From Viola odorata (Eukaryota > Streptophyta > Magnoliopsida > Malpighiales > Violaceae), in assembly GCA_963691705.1 (NCBI GenBank), contig OY829540.1:630001-694000 (forward strand): a stretch of 64,000 nucleotides of DNA. The letters are read 5' to 3'. Below, one piece after another: positions 10,801 through 21,722 of this stretch. Position numbers and translations under genes: made by a program. The stretch's first letter is position 1. Each line of letters opens with the position of its first letter. Under the pieces are notes generated by a model, which did not search any database, was not told the DNA's origin, and worked only from the letters and a program-made list of their open reading frames with translations.

Positions 10801-13169
10801 GCATCATTCAAATCGGTAAAGTCGATACACATGCGCCAGTCTCCATTGGGCTTAGGAACAAGAACTGGATTGGCTAACCACATAGGGTATTGAACTTCGC
10901 GGATGAACCCCGCATCAAGGAGTTTCGTCACTTCTTTATCAACGACTAAAGCTTTTTCGGTAGAAAACGCGCGTCGCTTTTGCTGGACCGGCCTGACACT
11001 AGGGTCAGCATTGAGACGATGTTCGGCTATTTTGCGCGATATACCCGGCATGTTTGTGGGTTTCCATGCGAACTCTTCTTGACATTTGTTTAATAACCGG
11101 GCCAATTGTAGGTTTTCCTCTAGACTGAGCTTTTCGCTGACTAGGAAGCTCGCCTCCTCTATGCCTATCACTGGTACGGGCACCATTTTGTCTAGAGGTT
11201 GTGCGCGCTTCTCATCACCCTGTTCGTATGGGTCCGCCGTTATACATACATACCTATCGCAAATCTTTTGAGTCATGAGCAGGTAACATTCCGCTGCCAG
11301 TTTTTGGTTGCCCTTTATCGATACCACTCCGTCCCAGGAGGGATATTTCATCTTTAGGTGCTTCTGAGATATCACCGCTCCCAAGCGGTTGAGAAAATGT
11401 CGTCCAAGTATGACATTGTAGGGCAAGTTTAAGTCCACGACAAGGAATAACAGGTCCTCCGATAGCTTGGAGGTGTCTTCTCTGAAGTACACGGGCAGTG
11501 TAGTTACTCCTGCGACAGGGATTGGGACCCCGTCCACTCCCATTATGGGTTTCTTGCAAGGTGTTAACTCATTGCCTGGTCGTTTCATGAAATTGTATGC
11601 CTCTAACAAGAAGAGGTTCACCGCGCTCCCATTATCTATAAGAGTTCTTCTAACTCCGTGACTGGCAATGATGGGCGTAACCACCAATGCGTCATTATGC
11701 GGATAGACAACGCCTTTTTCGTCCTCTTCTGAGAAGGCTAATATCATGCGATCCAGGACGCTTATTGCTTCACCTTTCTTTATCGTGCCATCTCGTTTGC
11801 GTTTTTCTCCTAACGCGGTCATCAGTGGCTCTGATTCATCCATGTAAGGAGCCCCTCCTGCTATGATGTTAATCATAGGGAAGTCCTCATCGTCTACTGT
11901 GAAAGCTTCGTCCCCTCTCCCTCCGGGAGTACTATCCTTCTGTGGGACACGAGGGGGTACCTGTCGGTCATCCGTTATCCTTTTCGTGGGATTGTTTCGG
12001 GCGTCTTCTCTTACCTTGGCTGTAAATTCTCCCAAATAACCTTCTTCCACCAAACATTCTATTGCCGATTTTAGTTCTCTGCATACTTCTGTGGAATGCC
12101 CCCTGGCTTTGTAGAACTTGCAATAAGCATTTTCTCTTCTCCCTAGAAGCAACCCAGGCTTCACAGGCGCAGGGTAACGGATGGGAAGGTTTCGCTGCTC
12201 CACTATCGCTAAAATCTCTGCCCTTGGTAGATTAAGGGACGGGAAGTCAGGGTCGTACATCTGACCTTTTGAAGGATCTCCTTGACGCTGAGTAGGGGAA
12301 CTGCCAGGCTTTCCCTTCGAAGTGCTACCTTTCCACCCACTGGAGGTTTTGGGAATATGATCTTTCCATCGAGCATACTCGTCGGTGAGGCGGTCGTCAG
12401 GAATGGTAATCGCAGGAGCGTTAGGAATCGGAGGTGCCTCAGGCGGCATGTTGTAAGTTCTCTCTCTGTTTTCCTCTTCTTCCATTTTAGCATAATTATG
12501 GGCTTTAAGTCTTAATGCATCTAAAGTCACCGGAGGGTCTACCATCAGTGCATCCTTCAATTTATTATAACGGCAGTTCCTTTTCAAGGCTTCTATGACA
12601 AAATCAATGGTAACGCCCGGTGTCAGTGACATTTCCAAGTCGAATCGGCTGAGAAATTCCTTTAGAGTTTCTTGGGGCATTCGACGTATGTCAAATAACG
12701 TGGCAGCGGATTTTCTGATTGGAATCGCTGTACTAAATCTACTTCGGAACTTAGATTCCAATTGTGAGAAGCTGCTAATAGATCCGCCAGGGAGGCCCTC
12801 GAACTAGAGACGCGCAACTCCTGATAATGTCATAACGAATATTTGGCACAACGCTGCATCACTGTGAGTTTGGAATTGAACAAAATCCTTCACCTTATTG
12901 ATGTAGGAAATGGGATCTCTGGTTCTGTCATAAGTTTCAGTGGGAAGCTTCACATGCCGACTGACCTTATGGCGTCTTATACGACGGCTAAAAGGATGAC
13001 CCGATGTGTCGTCAAGGATTTCACGCGCCTGGCGCGGGGGAGATATTTCCTCATGACGCCGCTGGTTTCGCGGTTCAGGTGTAAGACGTCGCCTAGGAGA
13101 CCGGCTGCGGCTCCTGGGTGAACGAGTTCTACGTCTTCTGCTACAAGGTTGCTGGTAACAAAAGTGCAC
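7875..13169 (-). pseudogene. Element A gag-pol polyprotein with seven in-frame stops
   Basis: One frame runs from 13169 to TGA at 7875. Gag core comes first (RSRF...LFDIRR and LKEFLSRFDLEMS near 12.7 kb). A zinc knuckle near 12.1 kb has Tyr in place of the usual His (CKFY...GH....C). Protease shows LIDNGSAVN near 11.65 kb. RT shows PKPNGDWRMCIDF, and YIDD near 10.5 kb. RNase H is followed by a second RNase H (HVDGA, NNAAEYEALL, GDSKLVIDQ). Integrase has the His-His-Cys-Cys finger, then WGIDILG, SDNGTQF and NGQAEV for the D-D-E triad. Stops fall at 12804, 10695, 10293, 9573, 9261, 9126 and 8019, all in the one frame, with no frameshift seen. The ORF begins without its N-terminal gag part. Confidence 0.85.
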
Positions 13170-13205
13170 TCTAGGTTCGTATCAAGGTTGCTGGTAACAA
13201 AAGTG
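13144..13205. repeat. 23-bp direct duplication at the junction of element A and the F array
   Basis: The same 23 bases occur at 13144-13166 and 13183-13205, 39 bases apart, exactly where the gag frame of element A gives way to the tandem array of element F. It could be a repair or slippage footprint of the junction. Confidence 0.75.
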
Positions 13206-13209
13206 AACG

Positions 13210-14630
13210 GCTTCCTTCCCTAGAGTGATTGAACATCCTCAATGAACTTTTTCCTCCCAGAGTGATCATTTGCATTTTTCTCCTCCTAGAGTGATATCAT
13301 ACATTTCCTCCTCCTAGAGTGACATCATCTATGTTTCGTCCTCCTAAAGTGACAATTAGTTTATTTCTGCACCTCGCGTCTTACCCTACGGGATTGACGT
13401 CATTTAAATTTCCGCATTTTTACATTTCCTCCTCCTAGAGTGACAGCTTTATATTTCCTCCTCCCATAGTGACAGCATCAGCATTTTTCTCTTCCTAGAG
13501 TGACATCATTAGCATTTCCTCCTCTTAGAGTGACCTTAGTTTAATTTCCACATTTCACGTCTTCTCCTACGGGATTGACATCGTTTACATTTCGTACTGT
13601 ATTTCCTCCTCCCAGAGTGACAGCATCTGTATTTTTCTCCTCCCAGAGTGACATCATTTGCATTTCCTCCTCCTAGAGTGACCTTAGTTTAATTTCCACA
13701 TTTCACGTCTTCTCCTACGAGATTGACGTCGTTTACATTTTCGTACTGCATTTCCTCCTCCCAGAGTGACAGCATCTGCATTTTCCTCCTCCCAGAGTGA
13801 CATCATTTGCATTTACCTCCTCCTAGAGTGATAGCATTACATTTCCCCCTCCTAGAGTGACATTAGTTACATTTTCCTCCAAGAGTGATATCATTACATT
13901 TCAAAACATCGTTACATCTTCCTACTAGAATAACACCTTTTTGCATTTACACCCCTAGTGGAGTCGTCATTTACCTTTCCGTAATTCACTTTTTGTTCCT
14001 GTCAAGGAAGTCGTCATTAAACAATTCTACAATTTATGTTTCCCTTAATATCCGTATAGATCTAAATTTACATCTTTGCAGGACGTCCGGTCAAAACTCG
14101 ATTCACGCAATGGCTTCCAAACCTATCTCCTCCCAGAGTGACATCAATGGATTACCTCCTCCCAGAGTGGCGGCATCAATTCCCTCATCACCAAATAACA
14201 CCCTCAAAAGTATACCTCCTCCTAGAGTGACATCGACGATTATCTCCTCCTAGAGCGACAACATCAAAATTATCCCATCAGATTGACATCCCCAAATATA
14301 TCTCCTCCCAGAGTGACATCAACAAATGACATCATCAAATTATATCTCCTCCCAGAGTGACATCTATGACTTATCTCCTCCCAGAGTGACATCAACAATT
14401 ACCTCCTCCTAGAGTGACATCTACGACTTATCTCCTCCTAGAGTGACATCAACAATTACCTCCTCCCAGAGTGACATCTACGACTTATCACCTCCCAGAG
14501 TGACATCAACGAATGACATCATCAAATTATATCTCCTCCCAGAGTGACATCTAAGACTTATCTCCTCCTAGAGTGACATCAACGAACTTTTTCCTCCCAG
14601 AGTGATGTCATCACGCTCTTTTAAGGTAAG
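13210..14630 (+). repeat. Tandem array of 'CCTCCTCCCAGAGTGACATC' units (element F)
   Basis: More than 25 copies of a core (CTCCT followed by CCC or CCT, then AGAGTGACATCA) occur about every 25-60 bases, with variable spacers. A higher-order unit of about 147 bases, holding CACGTCTTCTCCTACG and a run of cores, repeats near 13.35, 13.53 and 13.68 kb. A second sub-array with ATCTACGACTTAT spacers fills 14.3-14.6 kb. It ends about 90 bases before the LTR at 14721. An array just before the 3' LTR is also seen in E2 and is typical of Tat/Ogre elements. Small ORFs inside it are chance. Confidence 0.85.
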
Positions 14631-14670
14631 ACCTGCTGTGTCGCCAAAATTTGGATATGTGGGGGCAACC

Positions 14671-14720
14671 GTCTTTACTGCTTATCAAATACTTCGATAA
14701 GATAATAAAGACGGGCCAAC
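14671..14720 (+). other. Hairpin and polypurine tract before the LTR of element F
   Basis: GTCTTTA (14671-14677) pairs with TAAAGAC (14706-14712), and CTTATC (14681-14686) with GATAAG (14696-14701), making a two-part stem around a small loop. A purine-rich stretch (AAAGACGGGCCAAC) runs to the LTR start and would be the plus-strand primer. E2 has the same structure at 40322-40388. Confidence 0.65.
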
Positions 14721-17700
14721 TGTTGATACCCGAATTTTGACGCCATTTTAAATTGAATTTATCATTTTACTTAAACTTACTGTCATTCTTAATTAATTTA
14801 CTATCGTTAGTTTATTTTTTAATTCTCGTCACATTTTATCATCGTTATTATTGTCATCAGCGTCGTAAATCGCATTTTTAATTTTTCGTCACGTATTTTC
14901 ATTATTATTATTATTAATATTTTCAGCCTTTAAAAATCATTTTTTTAATTATTCGTTAGTCATTTGCTATTTATTTTTCCGTTTTAGGTCATTGCATAAA
15001 ATTTGGGATTTTTAATATTTTATCATCATTTTGGCATTTTTCATATTTTATTATTATTTTTGTTCGAGCTTTTACTGGACCCGAGTAGGTTCGCTCGGAT
15101 CATTGATCGAACGCGTTATTTCTTCAGTTGACAATTACCTACTCTTCTTTTCATTCACGTCAGTCAACTTCATCTCGTGCAATTTTCTCGTAACGTCATT
15201 TATTTCTCATTCGAACATATTCATGTTTCCGAACGAGAAATAAACACGTTAAACGAAGACTTTTCTTCATTCGCTGTCGACTATTAAATTCGTCTTATTT
15301 TTCTCTACGCGCTGGCGCTTTCGGCTTGAGTTTTCGAAACATTTGGTTGCAAAATGGCTCGAAGTCATTTAAATAAAATTAAAAAAAGGAATTTGATCAT
15401 CACCGTTGATTTGGTTGACCAAGGAAAGTCAACCAGATCAACGGCTCCCATAATTCATATGCATGGCACATGAACAGTAGCCATGGACCAGCAGCGGAGC
15501 AAGCCATCGAGCTGCTTACTCCCGTCGCCTCCCCATCGCATCGCCAACAGCCTAGCCCCGCCAACACAAAGCCTATCCCGTCCGTCATCATCACCTAGCC
15601 TTGCCAGTGCAACGACGTAGCTCCGCCAGGGCACGAGCTGCCCCTCCACGTGCAGCGTCGCGTCCTCACCCTCACTCGCCGAAATGTCTATAAATACCAA
15701 GCCATTCCCAACCATTTTAGACACGAATTCACCCAGAGCACTTTGCTCCTTCTCCCTCTAGACCGACTACTCACTTAGAGCGTCAGTTGCCACAGTCTTC
15801 AAGCTTTTTCGATAAGTTGGTCTTCGGTATTTTTCTGCCATTTTCGGCTTTAATTATTAGGTTGTTGTTTTGATTAAACCAATTGCTTGTTTGTGTCTTA
15901 TTAATTCATATGCATGCTGTAGATAATTACCATGCTTTTTATTTGTTGATTCGTTGAGTGAGAAGAGCGAATTTCGAATTTTTTCTTAATTATCATTTTT
16001 TTACGTTTTCATGAAATTAAATGTTGTTCTTGCGTGTTTCGATCCCTAATTTTTGCATGATCGTGTTGTAGAGGAGAAGAGCTTTCCTTGGAGCTCAAGA
16101 CCAGGCGATTTGGCCGCCTGGTCGGAGCTCCCCGTCGCTGGCGACACGAGGAAGACGATGAACAGTCCTAGTCTTGGGCTGTTCAACGCGGGAAGGGAAA
16201 GAAAGGTGATGGGTCGAGCCCACCACCATTAAAAATCTGATTTTTAGGCCAGGAACTGTTCGTGGCTCATTTCTTTTATTTTTCAAGCTGGGCCCCGCCC
16301 ATTTTCATTCTTTCTGAGATCTCGGTTCGCATTTTTTGTGTAAAATACTCGCATGCTTCGTATGATATTTTTTGTGATTTATGCTTTATTTTTCTCATAT
16401 ATCATATGCATGAAAAGTGTAGCTTTTTTTTCGTAAAAATACTCGTGCATTCCATTATGACTATTTTTCGTACTGTTGCTTTAAAATTTTGTACCTATCA
16501 ACTGTTTAAATTTCCGCAATTTGTTCTCTGCAACCTATCAACTGTTTAAATTTCCGCAATTTACTTTCCGCAATTTAAAATTCAGTCATTTAATTTACCG
16601 CCTATATGGTTGGTCGCACTTTAAATTTCTGCAAATCATCAACTGCTTAAAATTTCTGCAAATCATCAACTGCTTAAAATTTCTGCAAACCATCAACTGC
16701 TTAATTTTCTGCAAATCATCAACTGCTTAATTTTTCTGCAAATCATCAACTGCTTAAATTTCTGCAAATCATCAAATCTTTAATTTTTCACAATTATCAT
16801 CATTTAAATTTTTGTATGCATCAAATCATCATTTAAATTTTCCTGCACTTATCAAATCATCATTTAAATTTTCGTATGCGTCAAACCATTATTTATTTTT
16901 CATATACATCAACTGATTATTTAATTCCTCGCATGCATAAACTGCTTATTTATTTTTCGAGCTATCACTAACACTCTCATTTTGTAGGTTTAAAATTTAA
17001 GCTTCGCTCGAAAGTATGCCTTTCTTTCCCCTCTTATTTATTCGAAGCTTTCTGTAAATATTAATCGTATGCATGATATATAGAATTGCTAGAATTAAAA
17101 TCAATCCACATGAACAACTTGTTTAATGACTCACTTTAAATGCCATGCTCATTTGTTTTAAATTCTGCTTATATTGACTGCATGTGTTTGGTGGCTTCGA
17201 TCCCACATCGGTTTATCATTTTAAAATATCTCTCATTTAAATTTGTACTTTGTTACCAATCCATGATAGAATCACTTAGTAATTAATTTAATCATGCATG
17301 GCCCGATGATGAAAAAGAGGGCGCTCATTCAGTCTTACGGAAAATTCAGTCCCATCACGCTACGTTCAGGAATAATCGATCGGTCTTGAAAATGGTAACT
17401 CCATCCGGAAAGATTTTTAAAACGATAACCTCGTCCAACGATTGATTATTCCCAAACGGTCCCTACGGAAAAGACTAAAGTGACGATTCCTCTGAGGACC
17501 CCCTTTTAAAACACATTTTTATCAAACATCTTTTAAACACCTCTCTTATCAACCGGTAACCATTTTCGGATGTGACTCGGGTGCCTAACACCTTCCCGAG
17601 TCCATAATACGACCCCGAACCTTTGTTCTTGGGTTTAGACCCTCTTTTTTGTGCCTTTAGTTTTTTATCTTTTTTATTTTTATTTTTATTTTTTATGCCA

Positions 17701-17847
17701 TGACGATTAGGTTCCCTAAACCTAGAGACAAAAATTAGGGTGGAAACTTCATTGCATGTTGCGAGGCGTCCTTTTACGCCGAGCATCGTAAGGTCTCAGA
17801 TTCATCGTATACTCGCGAATTTTTATTATTTTCGGGGGGGCGAGACA
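14721..17847 (+). mobile_element. Element F LTR (3' LTR, 3.1 kb)
   Basis: It starts TGTTGATACCCGAATTTTGA right after a polypurine tract and ends CGAGACA, so it has TG...CA ends. Its start and its last 300 bases (GACTCGGGTGCCTAACACC and CCGAGTCCATAA near 17.58 kb) match the E2 LTR at 40389-42342. A TATA box, TATAAATA, is at 15689-15696, so transcription would run on the plus strand. The coding body of F is not in the window; upstream of its array lies the truncated element A. No primer-binding site follows base 17847, so this is a 3' or solo LTR. Small ORFs within it are not credible genes. Confidence 0.8.
16480..16960 (+). repeat. Short tandem array inside the F LTR
   Basis: About a dozen or more copies of a 24-30 base unit with the core TCATCAACTGCTTAAATTTC occur, first regular (16.63-16.77 kb) and then decaying into variants with longer spacers. 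The E2 LTR lacks this array, which accounts for part of the length difference between the two LTRs. Confidence 0.75.
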
Positions 17848-20540
17848 ATTATGTTGGATTGTATAAACTGCAGAACTGTTCTATGATGTTTGTCAATGCT
17901 TGCCTGATTTTCGGATGAATTACTGATGTTGTGATCCATTTTTTTGTTCTTTTTTCATGAAATTCAAAAAAAAAATTGAAATTTTCGGAAGTTCAAACCG
18001 AAATATTTTATGTTTCTAGACATTTTGGTTCGATTTCGGATAGTAATTTTAGAGAGTTCGGTTAACTAAAATTCGAAACTTCAGATTTCGGTTTCGGTTA
18101 ACCGATGAATAACCCTAGACGAGTGTGAAAGAGGAGTAGTGATATTTATCACACTCTTGCACTTATAAATTTACTATACAACCTACTCTAGTTTTGTTTG
18201 AGTATTAAAAATAGTATCACAAAACATAAGTAGAGTTAAAATGATAAAGTTTTAAGTAAGAAAAGGTGTGAAAATAATAATTTAAAGTAGCTTAAAAAAA
18301 CGAATACAACAAAAATACACATAGATTTTGTTCAAGTTGATGATTACGCATAGAATTAGAGATGTAGATTTGAATATTCTATTGTGTGAAAATATACGTT
18401 TCAAAGAAAGAAAATGATGGAAATTGATATTTGGTGGGATGCCGATTGAGTAGGAGGAGAGAATAATAAAAATTAAAGATTACTTTTTTCCTATTATTGA
18501 AATATTTTTTATTAATGAAAAAGTATTCAAATATATTTTAAATTTTTTTACATCGTTATTCTTTAATTATTTTAAGGATTATTTGGGTAAAAAATTAAAA
18601 AAAAGCATGTGATGTTATAGTTCAATTGGTTAGTGTATATTTTTTTATGACATGACTTCACATTTTATGTGATTGTAATAATAATTAATAATATAACCAA
18701 CTTTTTAAAAATAATTTTTAAGGATAGTTTACCTAAAAAATCTCATAGTATATAAAATGTCCTATTTCAACCTCAATAGTACTAGTAATTGCGTTCCCTC
18801 GCGCAGGGGGCTTTCTTTTATGCATGATAATATACTTTTTTAGTAACTTATTTAATAAGAGAAATAAATTTAAAATTAGCTACTGTGTTTTCAATCACTT
18901 CGAATTTGATTTTTTTTTAAACGCGGAGATTCGATTCGAACCTAAAATTTTACTGATACTTTACCATAAACAGGCAATATGCTCATTGGCAAATTTAACT
19001 ACTTAAAAAAGTAATTATAAAATATAAATAATTAATTTATATCACTTGATATTCTAAAAAATAATAAAAAAATATGTAATTTATCTAAAATATTAAAGAC
19101 CATTATATGTTTAAAGCATCAAATGATCAAATATAATATTTTTAGCAAAAAAAAATGACACTTTAATATTAAAGACTTTAGGGCAAATATGTTCTATGCT
19201 AATATAAGGGTAAATAAGTAATTACCATAGTGCAATAAGCTAAAAGATAGAAATAAATAAAAAATTACAAGACATTTGACTTTTTATACTATTTATAATT
19301 GCATAAATCTTTCAATTTAACATATTTAAATTATGTCTGAACTAGTTTTACATATATTAAATGTGTTCTTTTAGTTGTATGAAAATGTGATGGTGTAATG
19401 GTTGAGCAACTATCCAAATGCTTGATTGTCTCGGGATCAAGTTTCATGGACATCACCTATCCCTTCCAATATTTTAAAATAATTTTAAACTTAGCAATTG
19501 TTAGTTATAAATAGTAACGAGGAGGCAAAAAAAAAAAAACATCATTAGTGTGCTAAAAAATAAAAAAAGGGACATCATTACCTCCCTCTTTTATAGTTTC
19601 TAATAATTAAAACTTGCACTATAAATTATATTTTATTTTGAAAATTGTAAATTTAAGGAGTTAAAGTTTCAAAATTATTGGTTAAAAATGTAATATATAT
19701 ATATATATATAAAAATTAGAGGGTAATATAAAAATAGGTATGGTTTTTTTTCTTTCAATAAATTTAGAATTTTATTTGAATAACTACACAAAAAATGTGT
19801 TATCAAAGAGAAACTAAGAACGATCTTAAAAAGGAATTCTTAAAATGCTACATAGACAACCTCTAAAAAACCATTAGTTTGTCCAACACACTAATAGTCC
19901 TAAAAGTTTTGTTAATATTTTATTAATCCCTCGTATTCTTCTAAAATTTTGAATTCTTCTATAACCGTCCCTAAAAAAATCATTCTATGTTCATCAATTT
20001 TTAATATTTATCGCCACAAATTTTAAACTTTTATAATAGTATTTAAAACTCTATTCTTTTTAGATAAATTTTTTATATTTAACTCTCCATTTTTTATTTA
20101 TTTAGCTCCCTTAAAACTTCACTTAAGCTTTGCTACTAATTTGAACATGACAAATGGGAAGAACAAGTTAATTCTCGAAAAAAAAAGAGGATGAATAAGT
20201 TATTTTCATTCACTCACGCTACAATTGGTACAACGTAGAACGACTTGGAATCGAAACTCGAAAAATCAAAAGATCACATGTGTAAAGCAAATTTGGCGAG
20301 TAGAAAAAGTGACTGCATTAAGACGACTGGTTTTATCATTTTGAATAAAAATAATAAAAGAAAAGGTCTTCGAAGTAAAATAAAATGAAACAAAAAGGAA
20401 GTAAATGCGTAGCGACGACTGTTCTCTCTCTTGCCTTTTTATTTAATACATTTCTATATATTTATTTATTTTATCTATCTATCTAAAGAAAGACTAGATC
20501 TCATCTTCTTTTCGTTTCCCTGTTTGCCTGTGTTGGATGC
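17848..20540. other. AT-rich intergenic region upstream of the kinase gene
   Basis: About 2.7 kb is very AT-rich, with no ORF above 60 residues worth keeping. It contains small transposon scraps listed separately, a TA microsatellite near 19.69 kb, and a SINE-like or tRNA-like fragment near 18.6 kb (TAGTTCAATTGGTTAGTG, resembling a Pol III A box). The last part should hold the kinase promoter (TATTTAATA near 20.45 kb). Confidence 0.5.
17950..18118 (-). mobile_element. Fragment of a small non-autonomous element ('CGGTTAACCGA' type)
   Basis: The stretch is full of TTCGGTT- and CCGAAA-like motifs and ends GGTTAACCGATGAATAACCCTAG. This is the common end of short non-autonomous plant elements that begin with CTAGGG and carry a run of CGGTTAACCGAAACCG. 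The family (possibly hAT-like) is from general recollection. No target duplication was checked. Confidence 0.35.
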
Positions 20541-20623
20541 TATTGTCTTGTTATTTTGTATACTCTTTCATTTCATTTCATTTCCTTTTTGGTTTTGAGT
20601 CCCAAAGCAATCATAAGAATAAC

Positions 20624-20790
20624 TAGGGGTGGGCATTTTCTGAAATTTCGGAATTCTGAAATTTTTGATCCGAATTTTTTGAAGTTCGGTTCGAGTATTT
20701 CAGGTATCAGAAAATTCGGGTTCGGGTATATAATACCCGAAATTATTTCGGGCTCAGGTTCGGGTTCAGGAAATATTAATGCTTTAGTGG
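20624..20790. mobile_element. Fragment of a 'GGGGTGGGCA' type non-autonomous element in the kinase 5' region
   Basis: It starts with ACTAGGGGTGGGCATTTT and continues with GAAATTTCGG, GGTTCGGG and CCCGAAAT motifs. This is the layout of a widespread class of short plant elements (often hAT-like) related to the fragment at 17950-18118. It lies a few hundred bases upstream of the kinase leader, inside or just before the transcribed region. Confidence 0.4.
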
Positions 20791-20998
20791 TTTCCAATTT
20801 TCCATTATTCCTTCCTTCCTTCCCACAACACAAACGCACGCACGACCTCTCTCTCTCTCTAGTCCCGTATCCATCTTCAGCCAAAATCACAGCCACCGAT
20901 GGCCCTAACCACAGCCACCAACGGCACCCATCACGGCAGGCCCTAACCACAGCTACCGACTCACCTCACCATCTCCAGCACCCATCACGATTCACGAC

Positions 20999-21090
20999 CC
21001 TAACCCCCAAATCGATCTCCAGTAACCCTAACCCTAACCTCCAAAATCGATCTCCAGTAACCCTAACCCCCAAAATCAATCTCCACCTCT
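20999..21090 (+). promoter_or_regulatory. Telo-box (AACCCTAA) repeats in the kinase 5' leader
   Basis: Three copies of a unit of about 30 bases with ATCGATCTCCAGTAACCCTAA are present. The densest telo-box run (TAACCCTAACCCTAACC) is at 21023-21039. Telo-boxes are known plant cis-elements of housekeeping gene leaders and recruit Myb-like telobox binders. A CT tract lies upstream near 20850. Confidence 0.5.
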
Positions 21091-21168
21091 CGGCTTTCTC
21101 GCTTAATCTCTTCTCACCTCTTGGCTCTCGCGCTCAATCTCTTCTCTCGGCTCTCTTGCTGAATCACG

Positions 21169-21613
21169 GTATGACTGCATCCTCTTCTTCTTCTTCGTCT
21201 TCTCCTTTATTATCTCAAATGGGAGTGAAGACACCGTTACAGAAATTATAGGGGATTAATGCTTGGTTGGACTTTCAAATTGGTGCAAGTTGCTTGGCTT
21301 TGCAGTAGTGGATTTACTCATTATTATTACTGTTATTGTATGTTTAATTTGTAGTTGTTGCTTGGCAATGGAAGTAGGTTGTTTTGTGGTTGAATTGGAA
21401 TTGAAATTGGAGTGGGAGCTAAAAGAACTGCATCCTCTTCTTCTTTCGTCTTCCATGAAATTGGAGTGGCAGTAGGTTACAATTTTAGCTCCCACTCCGA
21501 TTAGTTGTGACATTTTAACCAAATGAATACAAACGGCTAATATAACAGCTGCCAAATGGAGTGATTATACCTTACATGCCTCAAAACCTTCTCATTCGTG
21601 TTTCTCGTTTCAG
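21169..21613 (+). other. Probable 5' UTR intron of the kinase gene
   Basis: Donor GTATGA at 21169, acceptor TCGTTTCAG ending at 21613, 445 bases, T-rich in between. The following exon starts 110 bases before the kinase ATG. Reading frames in the leader (for example a 231-residue frame from 20556) do not continue into the kinase. Confidence 0.5.
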
Positions 21614-21722
21614 GACCTGAGCACTAGAGTTGTCGAACCATCAGATGAGCTTAGGAGTTTCGCAAAAGAACAATCTTTCATTGGTGACTCTACTTTGAGG
21701 AGTTTCATTTATGATTGGGAAA

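Larger units (their letters stand above)
1..13169 (-). mobile_element. Element A: Tat-lineage Ty3/gypsy retrotransposon, truncated at both visible ends
   Basis: On the minus strand the order is gag, protease, RT, RNase H, a second RNase H, integrase (13169 down to 7875), then a long 3' region with tandem repeats and plus-strand (antisense) gene-like units. A second RNase H before integrase and extra ORFs downstream of pol are known marks of the Tat lineage. No LTR is visible: the 3' LTR would lie left of base 1. On the 5' side the gag frame starts inside the protein (element B has about 150 more N-terminal residues and a leader) and abuts a tandem array of another element at about 13.2 kb. 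Assigning 1-7.3 kb to the same element is inference from known Tat structure. Confidence 0.75.

Noticed and set aside
1..13169. Reading the plus-strand genes at 1-6.8 kb as a separate host gene cluster
   Set aside because: The two large units resemble the known antisense extra-ORF family of Tat elements and lie in the expected place downstream of pol; host-gene status is less likely, though not excluded.
13210..14630. CRISPR-like look of the short repeat with variable spacers
   Set aside because: Nuclear plant DNA, spacers are themselves repeated and vary in length, no cas genes, and the position just before an LTR explains it.
18600..18660. tRNA-like stretch TTATAGTTCAATTGGTTAGTG (and another near 19.39 kb)
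   Set aside because: Only an A-box-like part; no cloverleaf, no B box at the right distance. Noted as a possible SINE scrap only.
20556..21251. 231-residue plus-strand frame
   Set aside because: It covers a transposon scrap, telo-box repeats and the kinase leader, does not connect to the kinase frame, and its composition is that of the repeats.
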